6,598 bases of DNA from Bordetella parapertussis (GTDB lineage: Bacteria > Pseudomonadota > Gammaproteobacteria > Burkholderiales > SG8-39). The DNA lies in contig CAMDRY010000185.1 of NCBI GenBank assembly GCA_945906975.1, positions 1 to 6,598 of the forward strand, in the 5' to 3' direction. Shown in pieces: positions 1-5,015 of this stretch; position 1 is the first letter of the stretch, and each line of letters starts with the position of its first letter. The notes beneath the pieces are model-generated. The model saw nothing but the letters and a program-made list of their open reading frames with translations. It was not told the origin of the DNA and did not search any database. Both the position numbers and the translations under genes were made by a program.

Positions 1-1
1 C

Positions 2-505
2 GTTTATCAGACCCTGTCACGTCTTGTGAGGGCGGGTGAGATTCGGCGCGTGACGCGGGGGATATTTGTCCGGCCAAAGGAAAGTCGTTTTGTTGGAAAA
101 ATACCGCCGTCGGCACATGAAATTGCCGAGGTCGTTGCGCGTACATCGGGTGGAGCGATTCAGATCAACGGCGCTGAGGCTGCGCAGCGTTTGGGCTTGT
201 CAACGCAGGTGCCGACCAAGCCTGTCTATTACACAACCGGAAAGAGCAGTCGCTTTCGCGTAGGGCAACTCGAGGTCACGCTCAAGCATGTGAGCCCGCG
301 CAAGATGGCGCTTGGCGCAGGCCCCGCCGGCGAGGCACTGACCGCGCTCTGGTACCTGGGGAAAAAACAGGTCACGCCGCAAGTGATTGGGCAGATCAAA
401 TCGAGAATGCCAGCGGAAGAGTACGAAGCGCTGAAAAACGCAAGCGCATTGATGCCGGCCTGGATGGCCGAGTCCGTCCGGCGTTACGAGAAAATGCATG
501 CCTGA
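2..505 (+). CDS. AbiEi-like type IV antitoxin (DUF6088 family), 5' end outside window
   Basis: The reading frame is open from the left edge, so the true start lies upstream; 167 residues are visible. A GTG at 26 is in frame, but the codons before it (reading VYQTLSRL) continue a typical winged-helix segment, LSRLVRAGEIRRVTRGIF, so 26 is not taken as the start. This N-terminal winged helix is followed by the family's usual central part with AAQRLGLSTQVPTKPVYYT and VTLKHVSPRK, then a C-terminal stretch with ALWYLGK and a tryptophan-containing tail (PAWMAE). In AbiE systems this protein is the antitoxin, binding DNA through the winged helix to repress its own operon and counteracting the partner toxin without forming a stable complex. 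Its stop codon overlaps the start of the nucleotidyltransferase gene by 8 nt, the layout of a translationally coupled antitoxin-toxin pair. The promoter is outside the window. Family assignment rests on recognised sequence pattern, not on a search. Confidence 0.85.
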   Translation, partial: VYQTLSRLVRAGEIRRVTRGIFVRPKESRFVGKIPPSAHEIAEVVARTSGGAIQINGAEAAQRLGLSTQVPTKPVYYTTGKSSRFRVGQLEVTLKHVSPRKMALGAGPAGEALTALWYLGKKQVTPQVIGQIKSRMPAEEYEALKNASALMPAWMAESVRRYEKMHA

Positions 506-1502
506 AACATTCTTGTCGCTGCCGGTAGAGGATCGCGCTGACATCATCAACGCGGGCGCCGCCCGCCTGGGGCGCTCACCTGTTGTTCTTGAGAAGGATG
601 TGTGGGTGTGTTGGGCGCTGCATCACCTGTTCAGCATTACGAATCGCCCCCGAATGGCCTTCAAGGGCGGGACATCGCTTTCCAAGGTGTTCGATGTAAT
701 ACATCGGTTTTCCGAGGATATTGATATCACGATTGATTACCGCGATCTCGGACTCAAGGGCGATCCGTTCGACGCGGGGATCAGCAGGGGAGCCCAGAAG
801 CGGTTTAGTGATGAACTGAAGGCATTGCTGAAAAACTACGCTCAAACGGTGGTGAAGCCGCATTTGGAGAGTGCGCTCGACACTGAGCTCGGGAAAGGCA
901 AGGGTGCAGTTCGACTAAGCGACGACGGCGAAAAGCTTTGGGTGGATTACCCGTCCGGAATAAAGTCTGCAAGTGGTTATATGCGAAGCAATGTACTTAT
1001 CGAGCTTGGTGGTCGAAACATCACGGAACCCAACCAAGCGCATTCATTGACGCCGTATCTCGCCGTTATTGCTGAAACCGTTGCTTTCCCAGACGCGAAT
1101 CCCGATGTGCTGGCGGCAGAGCGAACCTTCTGGGAAAAGGCCACGCTGATTCACGTTGAGTGCAACAGAAAAGAGGTCAAGGACAACGCCGAGCGCATGG
1201 TCCGGCATTGGTCCGATCTTGCGATGCTGGCGCAAAGCGACATTGGCCCAAAAGCACTCGCCGATCGAGCTATGCTAGCGAGCGTGGTGAAACACAAGAA
1301 TGTATTTTTTTACGCTTCGTATGCAAACTATGAGGCGTGTCTTAACGGCGGGCTTCGCTTGGTTCCTGATGGGCCGCTGCGCGCCGCGCTAAAGTCCGAC
1401 CTGAAGAGTATGGTCGATGAAGGCATGTTCTTTGGCGATGAACCAGACTTCGAGAAAATAATCGAGGTGCTGGCTGATCTGGAAAAGCGTATTAACGCGT
1501 AA
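498..1502 (+). CDS. AbiEii-type nucleotidyltransferase toxin
   Basis: This 334-residue protein belongs to the AbiEii/DUF1814 nucleotidyltransferase family, the toxin half of type IV toxin-antitoxin and abortive-infection (phage defence) systems. Visible family motifs in order are FKGGTSLSK (residues 55-63, nucleotide-binding), FSEDIDI (71-77, with the paired metal-binding acidic residues D74 and D76), VLIELGGR (166-173), ERTFWEKATLIH (208-219, with the conserved glutamate-lysine pair) and RHWSDLAML (236-244). All are intact, so an active enzyme is expected. Related toxins transfer nucleotides to cellular RNA such as tRNA acceptor ends and so stop growth; that activity is inferred here. Length is normal for the family. 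The ATG at 498 overlaps the upstream antitoxin frame (stop at 503-505), so translation is probably coupled and both are made from one message. No further defence gene follows. It is an accessory locus and may differ between strains. Confidence 0.9.
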   Translation: MPETFLSLPVEDRADIINAGAARLGRSPVVLEKDVWVCWALHHLFSITNRPRMAFKGGTSLSKVFDVIHRFSEDIDITIDYRDLGLKGDPFDAGISRGAQKRFSDELKALLKNYAQTVVKPHLESALDTELGKGKGAVRLSDDGEKLWVDYPSGIKSASGYMRSNVLIELGGRNITEPNQAHSLTPYLAVIAETVAFPDANPDVLAAERTFWEKATLIHVECNRKEVKDNAERMVRHWSDLAMLAQSDIGPKALADRAMLASVVKHKNVFFYASYANYEACLNGGLRLVPDGPLRAALKSDLKSMVDEGMFFGDEPDFEKIIEVLADLEKRINA

Positions 1503-1534
1503 CCCAAAGAATAGGCGAATGAAGTGCTCTAAGA

Positions 1535-1563
1535 TTGTCGCTCTAGTCCATTAGAAAAATAAT
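1535..1563 (+). promoter_or_regulatory. candidate sigma-70 promoter for the gene at 1590
   Basis: TTGTCG (1535-1540, 4 of 6 to TTGACA) and AATAAT (1558-1563, 5 of 6 to TATAAT) are separated by 17 bp inside an AT-rich patch. Transcription would begin near 1570, leaving a short leader of about 20 nt that contains the strong ribosome binding site. This is motif matching only. Confidence 0.4.
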
Positions 1564-1577
1564 TCATAAAACCACAA

Positions 1578-1584
1578 TGGAGGA
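1578..1584 (+). promoter_or_regulatory. strong Shine-Dalgarno site (TGGAGGAG core) before ATG 1590
   Basis: The GGAGGAG-type sequence sits 5 nt before the ATG at 1590, an almost ideal spacing. It fixes the start of the signal-peptide frame and argues that this start was once used, and may still be, although the cupin coding lies in a different frame. Confidence 0.7.
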
Positions 1585-1589
1585 GCAAC

Positions 1590-1899
1590 ATGAATTCCAA
1601 GTTTTTATCGGTAGTGCTCGCGGCCATGCTGGCCGGTTCTGGATTTGCTGTGGCGCAGAATGCCCAAAAAAGGCCTGCCGCCGCGTCACCGCATGACGCA
1701 CGGCACCCGAACCCACAACCGCAGCCTCAACTACGCCATCATCATGTCAGGGGAAATCGACATGCTTATGGACGAGGACGAAGTGCACCTCAAGGCGGGC
1801 GATGTGATCGTGCAGCAGGCCACCAACCACACCTGGGTCAACCGCGGCACCGCCCCGTGCCGCATCGCCTTCATCCTGATGGATTCGCACGAGCCCTGA
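1590..1899 (+). pseudogene. secreted cupin-like protein, frameshifted and N-terminally abbreviated
   Basis: From the ATG at 1590 the frame encodes a clear signal peptide (MNSKFLSVVLAAMLAGSGFA followed by VAQ). Beyond about residue 30 this frame becomes a proline, histidine and arginine-rich readthrough ending at 1922 that resembles no protein. The +1 frame, over about 1700-1899, instead encodes the C-terminal half of a small cupin: SLNYAIIMSGEIDML, then EVHLKAGDVIVQQATNHTWVN with the histidine expected as a metal ligand, then CRIAFILMD. The frames can be joined by removing one A from the A6 run at 1666-1671, giving about 102 residues. Related single-domain cupins that I know are usually around 150-180 residues, so the N-terminal half of the barrel is also missing and the first metal-binding motif is not recognisable. 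It looks like a deletion fusion with a frameshift. Alternatives are a sequencing error in the A-run plus a genuinely short secreted cupin, or independent translation of the cupin frame. Confidence 0.6.
1666..1671 (+). repeat. A6 run, likely frameshift site in the cupin gene
   Basis: The run follows CCC and lies between the signal-peptide frame and the cupin frame. Loss of a single A fuses the two frames, so this is the simplest position for the lesion, for an error in the sequence, or for slippage. Confidence 0.5.
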
Positions 1900-2059
1900 T
1901 GGCGATTGATGTCGATGTCTGATAGTAGGGCGCATTGCCCTCGTGACCTGCCCCCTTATGAACGGCGCTCATTGGAGAATTAGATTAAAGTGCTTTGGTG
2001 CGCAGCTTGTGCGCAGGTCGTATTCGCTCAAGTGAACGCATCGATCAAAGGCGAAGTTC
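1900..2059. other. intergenic stretch with small hairpin and direct repeat
   Basis: No gene is visible here. A short inverted repeat AGGGC-GCATT-GCCCT (1927-1941) lies 28 nt after the cupin stop. It has no following T-run, so a terminator is only weakly suggested. The octamer GTGCGCAG occurs twice, at 1998-2005 and 2009-2016, about 45 nt before the regulator start. It could be a pair of operator half sites or chance. The Shine-Dalgarno match before ATG 2060 is poor (AAAGGCG at 2047-2053). No convincing -35/-10 pair was found. Confidence 0.35.
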
Positions 2060-2899
2060 ATGAACTCTGAGACTGTTGTGCGTGACACCGACGTATTTAT
2101 GGTGTCCAGAGAAGGCAGCGCGGAACTCACCGGCGGCTGGACCAAGCTGCCGGCGCTCGAGTTGGCGTTACTGGTGGTGCTCGATGGCAAGACCAGCCTC
2201 GCCGATGCGGGCCAGCGCGTCAGCGGCAGCACCCCCGAATCGGTGCGCGCCGCCGCCGCCGCCTTGCTTCGGGCGGGCTTCATCGCGCAGTCGACGATGG
2301 AGCAGGAACTGAGTATGGATTTCAGCTATTTTTTAAACGACCGGCCCGCGCCAGATGCGGTTTTCGCCGCCCCGGATGCCGAAGTCACCGCCGAGGCGGC
2401 CAAGGGCGAGGCGGCGCTCAAGATAGACGGCTATTACGTCAGCATCGCGCGCAAGGCCGCGGCACCCGTGCTGCCGAACAACAAAACGGTGTACAGCGTG
2501 CTACTCATCGAAGACAACGCCGACTTGCAGCTCAACCTCAAAATGCTGCTGCGCATGGAGGGTTTTCTGGTGCGCCAGGCGGGCAACCGCGAAGAAATCC
2601 TCGCCGAGCTGCGCAAACCGCCCTTGCCGGATGTGACGCTGCTTGACGTTAACCTGCCTGACGCCAACGGTTTTGATGTGCTGGCCCGAGTGCGGCAACA
2701 CCCGCAGTTAAAAGCCATGCGCATCATCATGCTCACCGCGCTGGCCAGCCGTACCGACGTTCTGCGCGGCTTGAGTGGCGGTGCCGATGGTTACATCACC
2801 AAGCCCTATGAGCGTGAGGCCCTGCTTGCCGGCATCAAGGCGGTGCTTGGCCTGCACGCATCGGCCAATGTGGTCATCACCAAGCCCTGGGGTACTTGA
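2060..2899 (+). CDS. orphan response regulator, winged-helix-like N-terminus plus C-terminal receiver
   Basis: The 279-residue protein has two parts. Residues about 10-80 contain SREGSAELTGGWTKLP and a stretch with LDGKTSLADA and ALLRAGFIAQ. This matches the pattern of a winged-helix-like domain seen at the N-terminus of many uncharacterised betaproteobacterial proteins. An alanine and proline-rich linker (about 95-143) leads to a complete receiver domain. Its acidic pair is E151/D152 (LLIEDN), its phospho-acceptor is D196 (LLDVNLPD), the switch threonine is T226 (IIMLTA), and the conserved lysine is K248 (ITKPYE), so it should be phosphorylatable. Most regulators have the receiver first; this order is reversed and there is no classical DNA-binding or enzymatic output. 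The N-terminal part may bind a partner or DNA. No histidine kinase lies in the window, so its kinase is unknown. The protein ends in VITKPWGT, echoing the ITKPYE motif 27 residues earlier. The neighbouring nuclease gene converges on it, leaving 28 nt between stops. Confidence 0.85.
   Translation: MNSETVVRDTDVFMVSREGSAELTGGWTKLPALELALLVVLDGKTSLADAGQRVSGSTPESVRAAAAALLRAGFIAQSTMEQELSMDFSYFLNDRPAPDAVFAAPDAEVTAEAAKGEAALKIDGYYVSIARKAAAPVLPNNKTVYSVLLIEDNADLQLNLKMLLRMEGFLVRQAGNREEILAELRKPPLPDVTLLDVNLPDANGFDVLARVRQHPQLKAMRIIMLTALASRTDVLRGLSGGADGYITKPYEREALLAGIKAVLGLHASANVVITKPWGT
2249..2263 (+). repeat. (GCC)5 microsatellite in the regulator
   Basis: Five consecutive GCC codons encode five alanines (residues 64-68) in the N-terminal domain, just before LLRAGFIAQ. 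Gain or loss of units would keep the frame and change helix length. Short GCC runs also arise by codon bias alone. Confidence 0.6.
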
Positions 2900-2927
2900 G
2901 TTGCCGGGTGGGATGCGGCCGGCGTGA

Positions 2928-3431
2928 TCAGTGCCCGCGCCGCCACTGCCAGGGCGGTACTGCGTCGGGGTCTGACCACAGGCCGCGCCCCGCATCGCGC
3001 GCCTCGGTCTGCACCGCATACAAGGCCCGGTCTGTGACATAGCGATCGTATACCCAGGCCATGCCGCGTCGTACCTGCTCGGCGTTGGCGTCCACGCCTT
3101 CGCAGCTGACGCGCGCGAGCGTGCGACCGTAGCGGTCCCGGCCCTTCTCGATGAGCGTCGCGGTCTTGTTGAAGCAAAGATCAGAAAGAGACTGCTTTGA
3201 GCGCGCGCCAAAGGCCTGTTTTTTTTCAGGCGCGTCGATCTCGAGCAGGCGCAACTTGACCGGCACCAGATCTCGCATCACGGTGATGGTGTCGCCATCG
3301 GCCACGGCGACCACCTTGCCGGTGAAGTCGGCGTGCGCGGCGCAGGTCATGGCAAGCGAGAGGAGGGCAGCGCATAGCGCCTGCCAAAGCCACACCGTTC
3401 CCGGGCGTTTCAGGATGGATGCGACAGGCAA
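2928..3431 (-). CDS. secreted thermonuclease-family (SNase-like) nuclease
   Basis: The 167-residue reading is a Staphylococcal-nuclease-like Ca2+-dependent nuclease that cuts DNA or RNA phosphodiester bonds. After a signal peptide (hydrophobic stretch about residues 13-33, cleavage likely after AHA at 34) the OB-fold shows VADGDT (44-48), LRLLEIDAPE (60-69) and DRYGRTLA (99-106). R61, E69 and R103 correspond to the catalytic R35, E43 and R87 of the staphylococcal enzyme, with D47 and D66 as the calcium ligands. The end GLWSDPDAVPPWQW is typical, so the protein is full length and should act in the periplasm or outside the cell. The start is uncertain. No ATG exists upstream before the in-frame stop at 3539. 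The TTG at 3431 is used here and gives a signal peptide with a basic N-region, but it has no Shine-Dalgarno. A GTG at 3395 is the main alternative. An A8 run on the coding strand lies directly after the catalytic glutamate codon. Confidence 0.88.
   Translation of the reverse strand: MPVASILKRPGTVWLWQALCAALLSLAMTCAAHADFTGKVVAVADGDTITVMRDLVPVKLRLLEIDAPEKKQAFGARSKQSLSDLCFNKTATLIEKGRDRYGRTLARVSCEGVDANAEQVRRGMAWVYDRYVTDRALYAVQTEARDAGRGLWSDPDAVPPWQWRRGH
3214..3231 (-). repeat. A8 homopolymer flanked by a 5-bp inverted repeat inside the nuclease gene
   Basis: The coding strand reads GCCTG, eight A, CAGGC. The A-run encodes part of Glu69-Lys70-Lys71, immediately at the active site. Such a run favours polymerase or ribosome slippage, so it is a potential phase-variation or error site. 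The reading frame is intact in this sequence. Confidence 0.6.
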
Positions 3432-3440
3432 AAGAAGGCC

Positions 3441-3505
3441 GGTGCCGGCGCTCTCTTTACCGCCAGACTGGTTCAGGAAGCGTAAAGCAGGTTGGTGCCG
3501 GCGCT
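3441..3505. repeat. 12-bp direct repeat GGTGCCGGCGCT, two copies
   Basis: Identical copies lie at 3441-3452 and 3494-3505, 53 bp apart, just upstream of the nuclease start. On the minus strand both read as AGC GCC GGC ACC followed by further loosely similar sequence (CTGCTT/CTTCTT, then TCC). It may be an old duplication or a paired binding site. Each copy contains the palindrome GCCGGC. Confidence 0.5.
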
Positions 3506-3607
3506 GACGCTGACGCCCCTGGCCGATGGACCGGTCTTATGGCTTGGAGCCGCTCGCACGCAAAGCGCGCGCGCGAGGCTGCGGAGGGCTGTCTGGATTG
3601 TCTGCAT
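3473..3607 (-). CDS. possible small ORF of 44 codons upstream of the nuclease
   Basis: An ATG at 3607-3605 on the minus strand is preceded by AAGGACGCC, a good Shine-Dalgarno at 4 nt spacing, and opens a 44-codon frame ending with TGA at 3475-3473. The product starts MQTIQTALRSLARALCVRAA and is basic and arginine-rich at the N-terminus, without a clear membrane segment or known motif. I do not recognise it. It lies 41 nt before the assumed nuclease start and in the same direction, so it could be a leader peptide or a small protein co-transcribed with the nuclease. In GC-rich DNA a frame this short is common by chance, so the ribosome binding site is the only positive support. Confidence 0.25.
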   Translation of the reverse strand: MQTIQTALRSLARALCVRAAPSHKTGPSARGVSVSAGTNLLYAS

Positions 3608-3932
3608 GGCGTCCTTGGTTCGCTGGATGGATGCAAGACGTCAGTTCCAACGAGTGCTCGCGGACGTAATGGCGCGCGGGAGTAAAGTCCGCCGACGCCA
3701 GGCGACTATACGCGGTGTTGTGCGCGGTGTTGCGTGTGGTGTTTGCTTGATGGGCTTTTAATCAAGGCTTAACTGAATTGGCTGTTCGCTTTTCGGGAAT
3801 ACGTGGAGCGAAAATCCAATCGGCATCGGCGCCTTGGGCTTTGTGGTTCGAGCGATGTACGGTGCGGGCATCGGCTGAAAAGCCGCGTTGGCAGGACGTT
3901 TTGGGTTAGTGTGCGGGGGTCGGGCAATAAGC

Positions 3933-3956
3933 GCGATCAAGCGCGGTGAAGATCGC
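3933..3956. repeat. inverted repeat GCGATC-12 nt-GATCGC
   Basis: The 6-bp arms at 3933-3938 and 3951-3956 flank a 12-nt loop, and the left arm is also part of a direct repeat AAGCGCG (3929-3935, 3939-3945). It sits just upstream of the TAGAAT hexamer, where an operator for the binding-protein gene could lie. Arms of 6 bp are weak evidence. Confidence 0.35.
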
Positions 3957-3970
3957 TTGTGCTGACCCGG

Positions 3971-3976
3971 TAGAAT
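3971..3976 (+). promoter_or_regulatory. possible -10 element (TAGAAT) for the binding-protein operon
   Basis: TAGAAT matches TATAAT at 5 of 6 positions and lies 63 nt before the ATG at 4040. No good -35 hexamer is found at 16-18 bp, so if it is used it may need an activator. Low certainty. Confidence 0.25.
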
Positions 3977-4029
3977 AATCAACGATCGAAAAAAGGGCGC
4001 AGTCCCTTGCGACTTTACGCGTTAAAAAC

Positions 4030-4035
4030 AGGAGG
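4030..4035 (+). promoter_or_regulatory. Shine-Dalgarno AGGAGG that fixes the start at 4040
   Basis: A perfect AGGAGG lies 4 nt before ATG 4040. It decides in favour of this ATG over the in-frame TTG at 4007, which has no ribosome binding site and would put eleven extra residues ahead of the signal peptide. Confidence 0.75.
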
Positions 4036-4039
4036 CGGT

Positions 4040-5014
4040 ATGTTCAAGTATGTGGTGGTCATTGCGGCGCTGGTGGAGCTTTTTTTGCTGTCTGGGAGCC
4101 AGGCGCTGGCGCAGGGGTATCCGAACAAGCCGGTTCGCGTGGTGGTGCCTTTCCCGCCCGGGAGCGGCACCGACCTGATCACGCGTCTTGTCGCCGACCG
4201 GCTGGCGCGAAAGTGGTCGCAGCAGGTGTTAGTCGACAACCGGCCCGGAGCCGCCTCTATCATCGGCTCGGAGATCGTGGCCAAGGCACCGCCCGACGGC
4301 TATACGCTGTTGCTGACATTGAGCAATCACGCCAGTAACCCCAAGCTTTATGCCAAGCTGCCTTATGACACCGAGCGCGATTTTCAGCCGATCACGCAAG
4401 TGGGTTCCTCGCCGATGCTGATGCTGGTCAACCCGGCGCTGAACCTCAAGTCGGTGCAGGAATTGGTTGAACTGTCCAAGCGCTCGGCGCAGGGCTTGAG
4501 TTTCGGTTCGGTGGGCAGCGCTTCACCTTCACATCTTGCCGGTGAACTGCTCAAGCTGATGTCCGGGGCGAATCTGGTGCATGTGCCCTATAAGGGCGGG
4601 CCGCAGGCGACTACCGATGTCGCCAATGGCGGAATCGCATTTTATTTTTCGGCCATCGCGCAGGGGCTGCCGCTCGCCCGTGCTGGCAAGGTGCAGGGGC
4701 TGGCCATATCGACGGGCAAGCGCTGGCCCACGGTGCCCGATGTGCCGACCGTCGAGGAATCGGCCGGGCTCACCGGCTATGACATGGATTTCTGGTACGG
4801 CCTTTTTGCACCGGGCAAGACGCCCGACGCCTTGGTGGCGCAGATCAATCGCGATGTTGTCGAGGTGCTCAATGACCCCGAGCTGCGCGAGCGCTTTGTC
4901 AACGCCGGGGTCGCACCGCGCCCGAGCACGCCGGCGGAGTTTCGCCAGTTTGTTTCGCGCGAGATTGCCCGCTGGGGCAAGCTCATCGGTGAAATTGGTT
5001 TGAAGCTTGAATGA
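4040..5014 (+). CDS. Bug/TctC-family periplasmic solute-binding protein
   Basis: The 324-residue product is a substrate-binding protein of the tripartite tricarboxylate transporter (TTT) type, the Bug family of betaproteobacteria. It captures small carboxylates in the periplasm. A signal peptide (hydrophobic about residues 4-18, probable cleavage after ALA at 24) precedes the mature start QGYPNKPVRVVVPFPPGSGTD (from 25), which includes the first ligand loop. Further family marks are RPGAAS (68-73), PPDGYTLL (84-91), LPYDTERDF (107-115), HVPYKGGPQA (181-190, second ligand loop region) and VPDVPTVEE (232-240) followed by GY at 246-247. Length is normal and no lesion is seen. The membrane subunits TctA and TctB are absent, as for most Bug proteins, so it may share a transporter encoded elsewhere or act as a sensor component. 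Its stop is one base before the start of the hydrolase gene, so the two are almost certainly co-translated. The ligand cannot be read from the sequence. Confidence 0.93.
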   Translation: MFKYVVVIAALVELFLLSGSQALAQGYPNKPVRVVVPFPPGSGTDLITRLVADRLARKWSQQVLVDNRPGAASIIGSEIVAKAPPDGYTLLLTLSNHASNPKLYAKLPYDTERDFQPITQVGSSPMLMLVNPALNLKSVQELVELSKRSAQGLSFGSVGSASPSHLAGELLKLMSGANLVHVPYKGGPQATTDVANGGIAFYFSAIAQGLPLARAGKVQGLAISTGKRWPTVPDVPTVEESAGLTGYDMDFWYGLFAPGKTPDALVAQINRDVVEVLNDPELRERFVNAGVAPRPSTPAEFRQFVSREIARWGKLIGEIGLKLE

Positions 5015-5015
5015 C

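Larger units (their letters stand above)
3608..4006. other. intergenic stretch without a convincing gene, short tandem repeats
   Basis: No frame on either strand here has recognisable protein features. Longer open frames are arginine-rich or proline-rich in the way of chance frames in GC-rich DNA. A degenerate 12-bp tandem repeat based on CGCGGTGTTGTG occupies 3711-3742, with two near-identical units and a weaker third. A TATAGT hexamer on the minus strand (3710-3705) could be a -10 element for the nuclease direction, but its -35 partner (GCAACA at 17 bp) is poor. The part near 3933-3976 is described separately. The region serves the divergent starts of the nuclease and the binding-protein gene. 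Confidence 0.4.

Noticed and set aside
200..863. Minus-strand frames opposite the AbiE genes
   Set aside because: They are shadows of two well-supported plus-strand genes and show no protein motifs.
1997..2012. Sigma-54-like sequence TGGTGCGCAGCTTGTG before the regulator
   Set aside because: The -24 GG is present, but the -12 element has GT instead of the required GC, so it is not a credible sigma-54 promoter.
2900..2927. Terminator between the regulator and nuclease stops (GCCGG...CCGGC)
   Set aside because: The stem is only 5 bp with a long loop and no T-run on either strand.
3492..3761. 89-codon plus-strand frame in the intergenic region
   Set aside because: It starts at TTG without a ribosome binding site, its composition is arginine-rich, and two other overlapping frames are equally open. 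It shows no motif.
3758..3982. 74-codon minus-strand frame ahead of the binding-protein gene
   Set aside because: The product is proline and basic-rich with no hydrophobic or known pattern, and no ribosome binding site was evident. It is probably a chance frame.
4007..4039. TTG start giving an 11-residue extension of the binding protein
   Set aside because: AGGAGG precedes ATG 4040, and the extension would spoil the signal peptide N-region.
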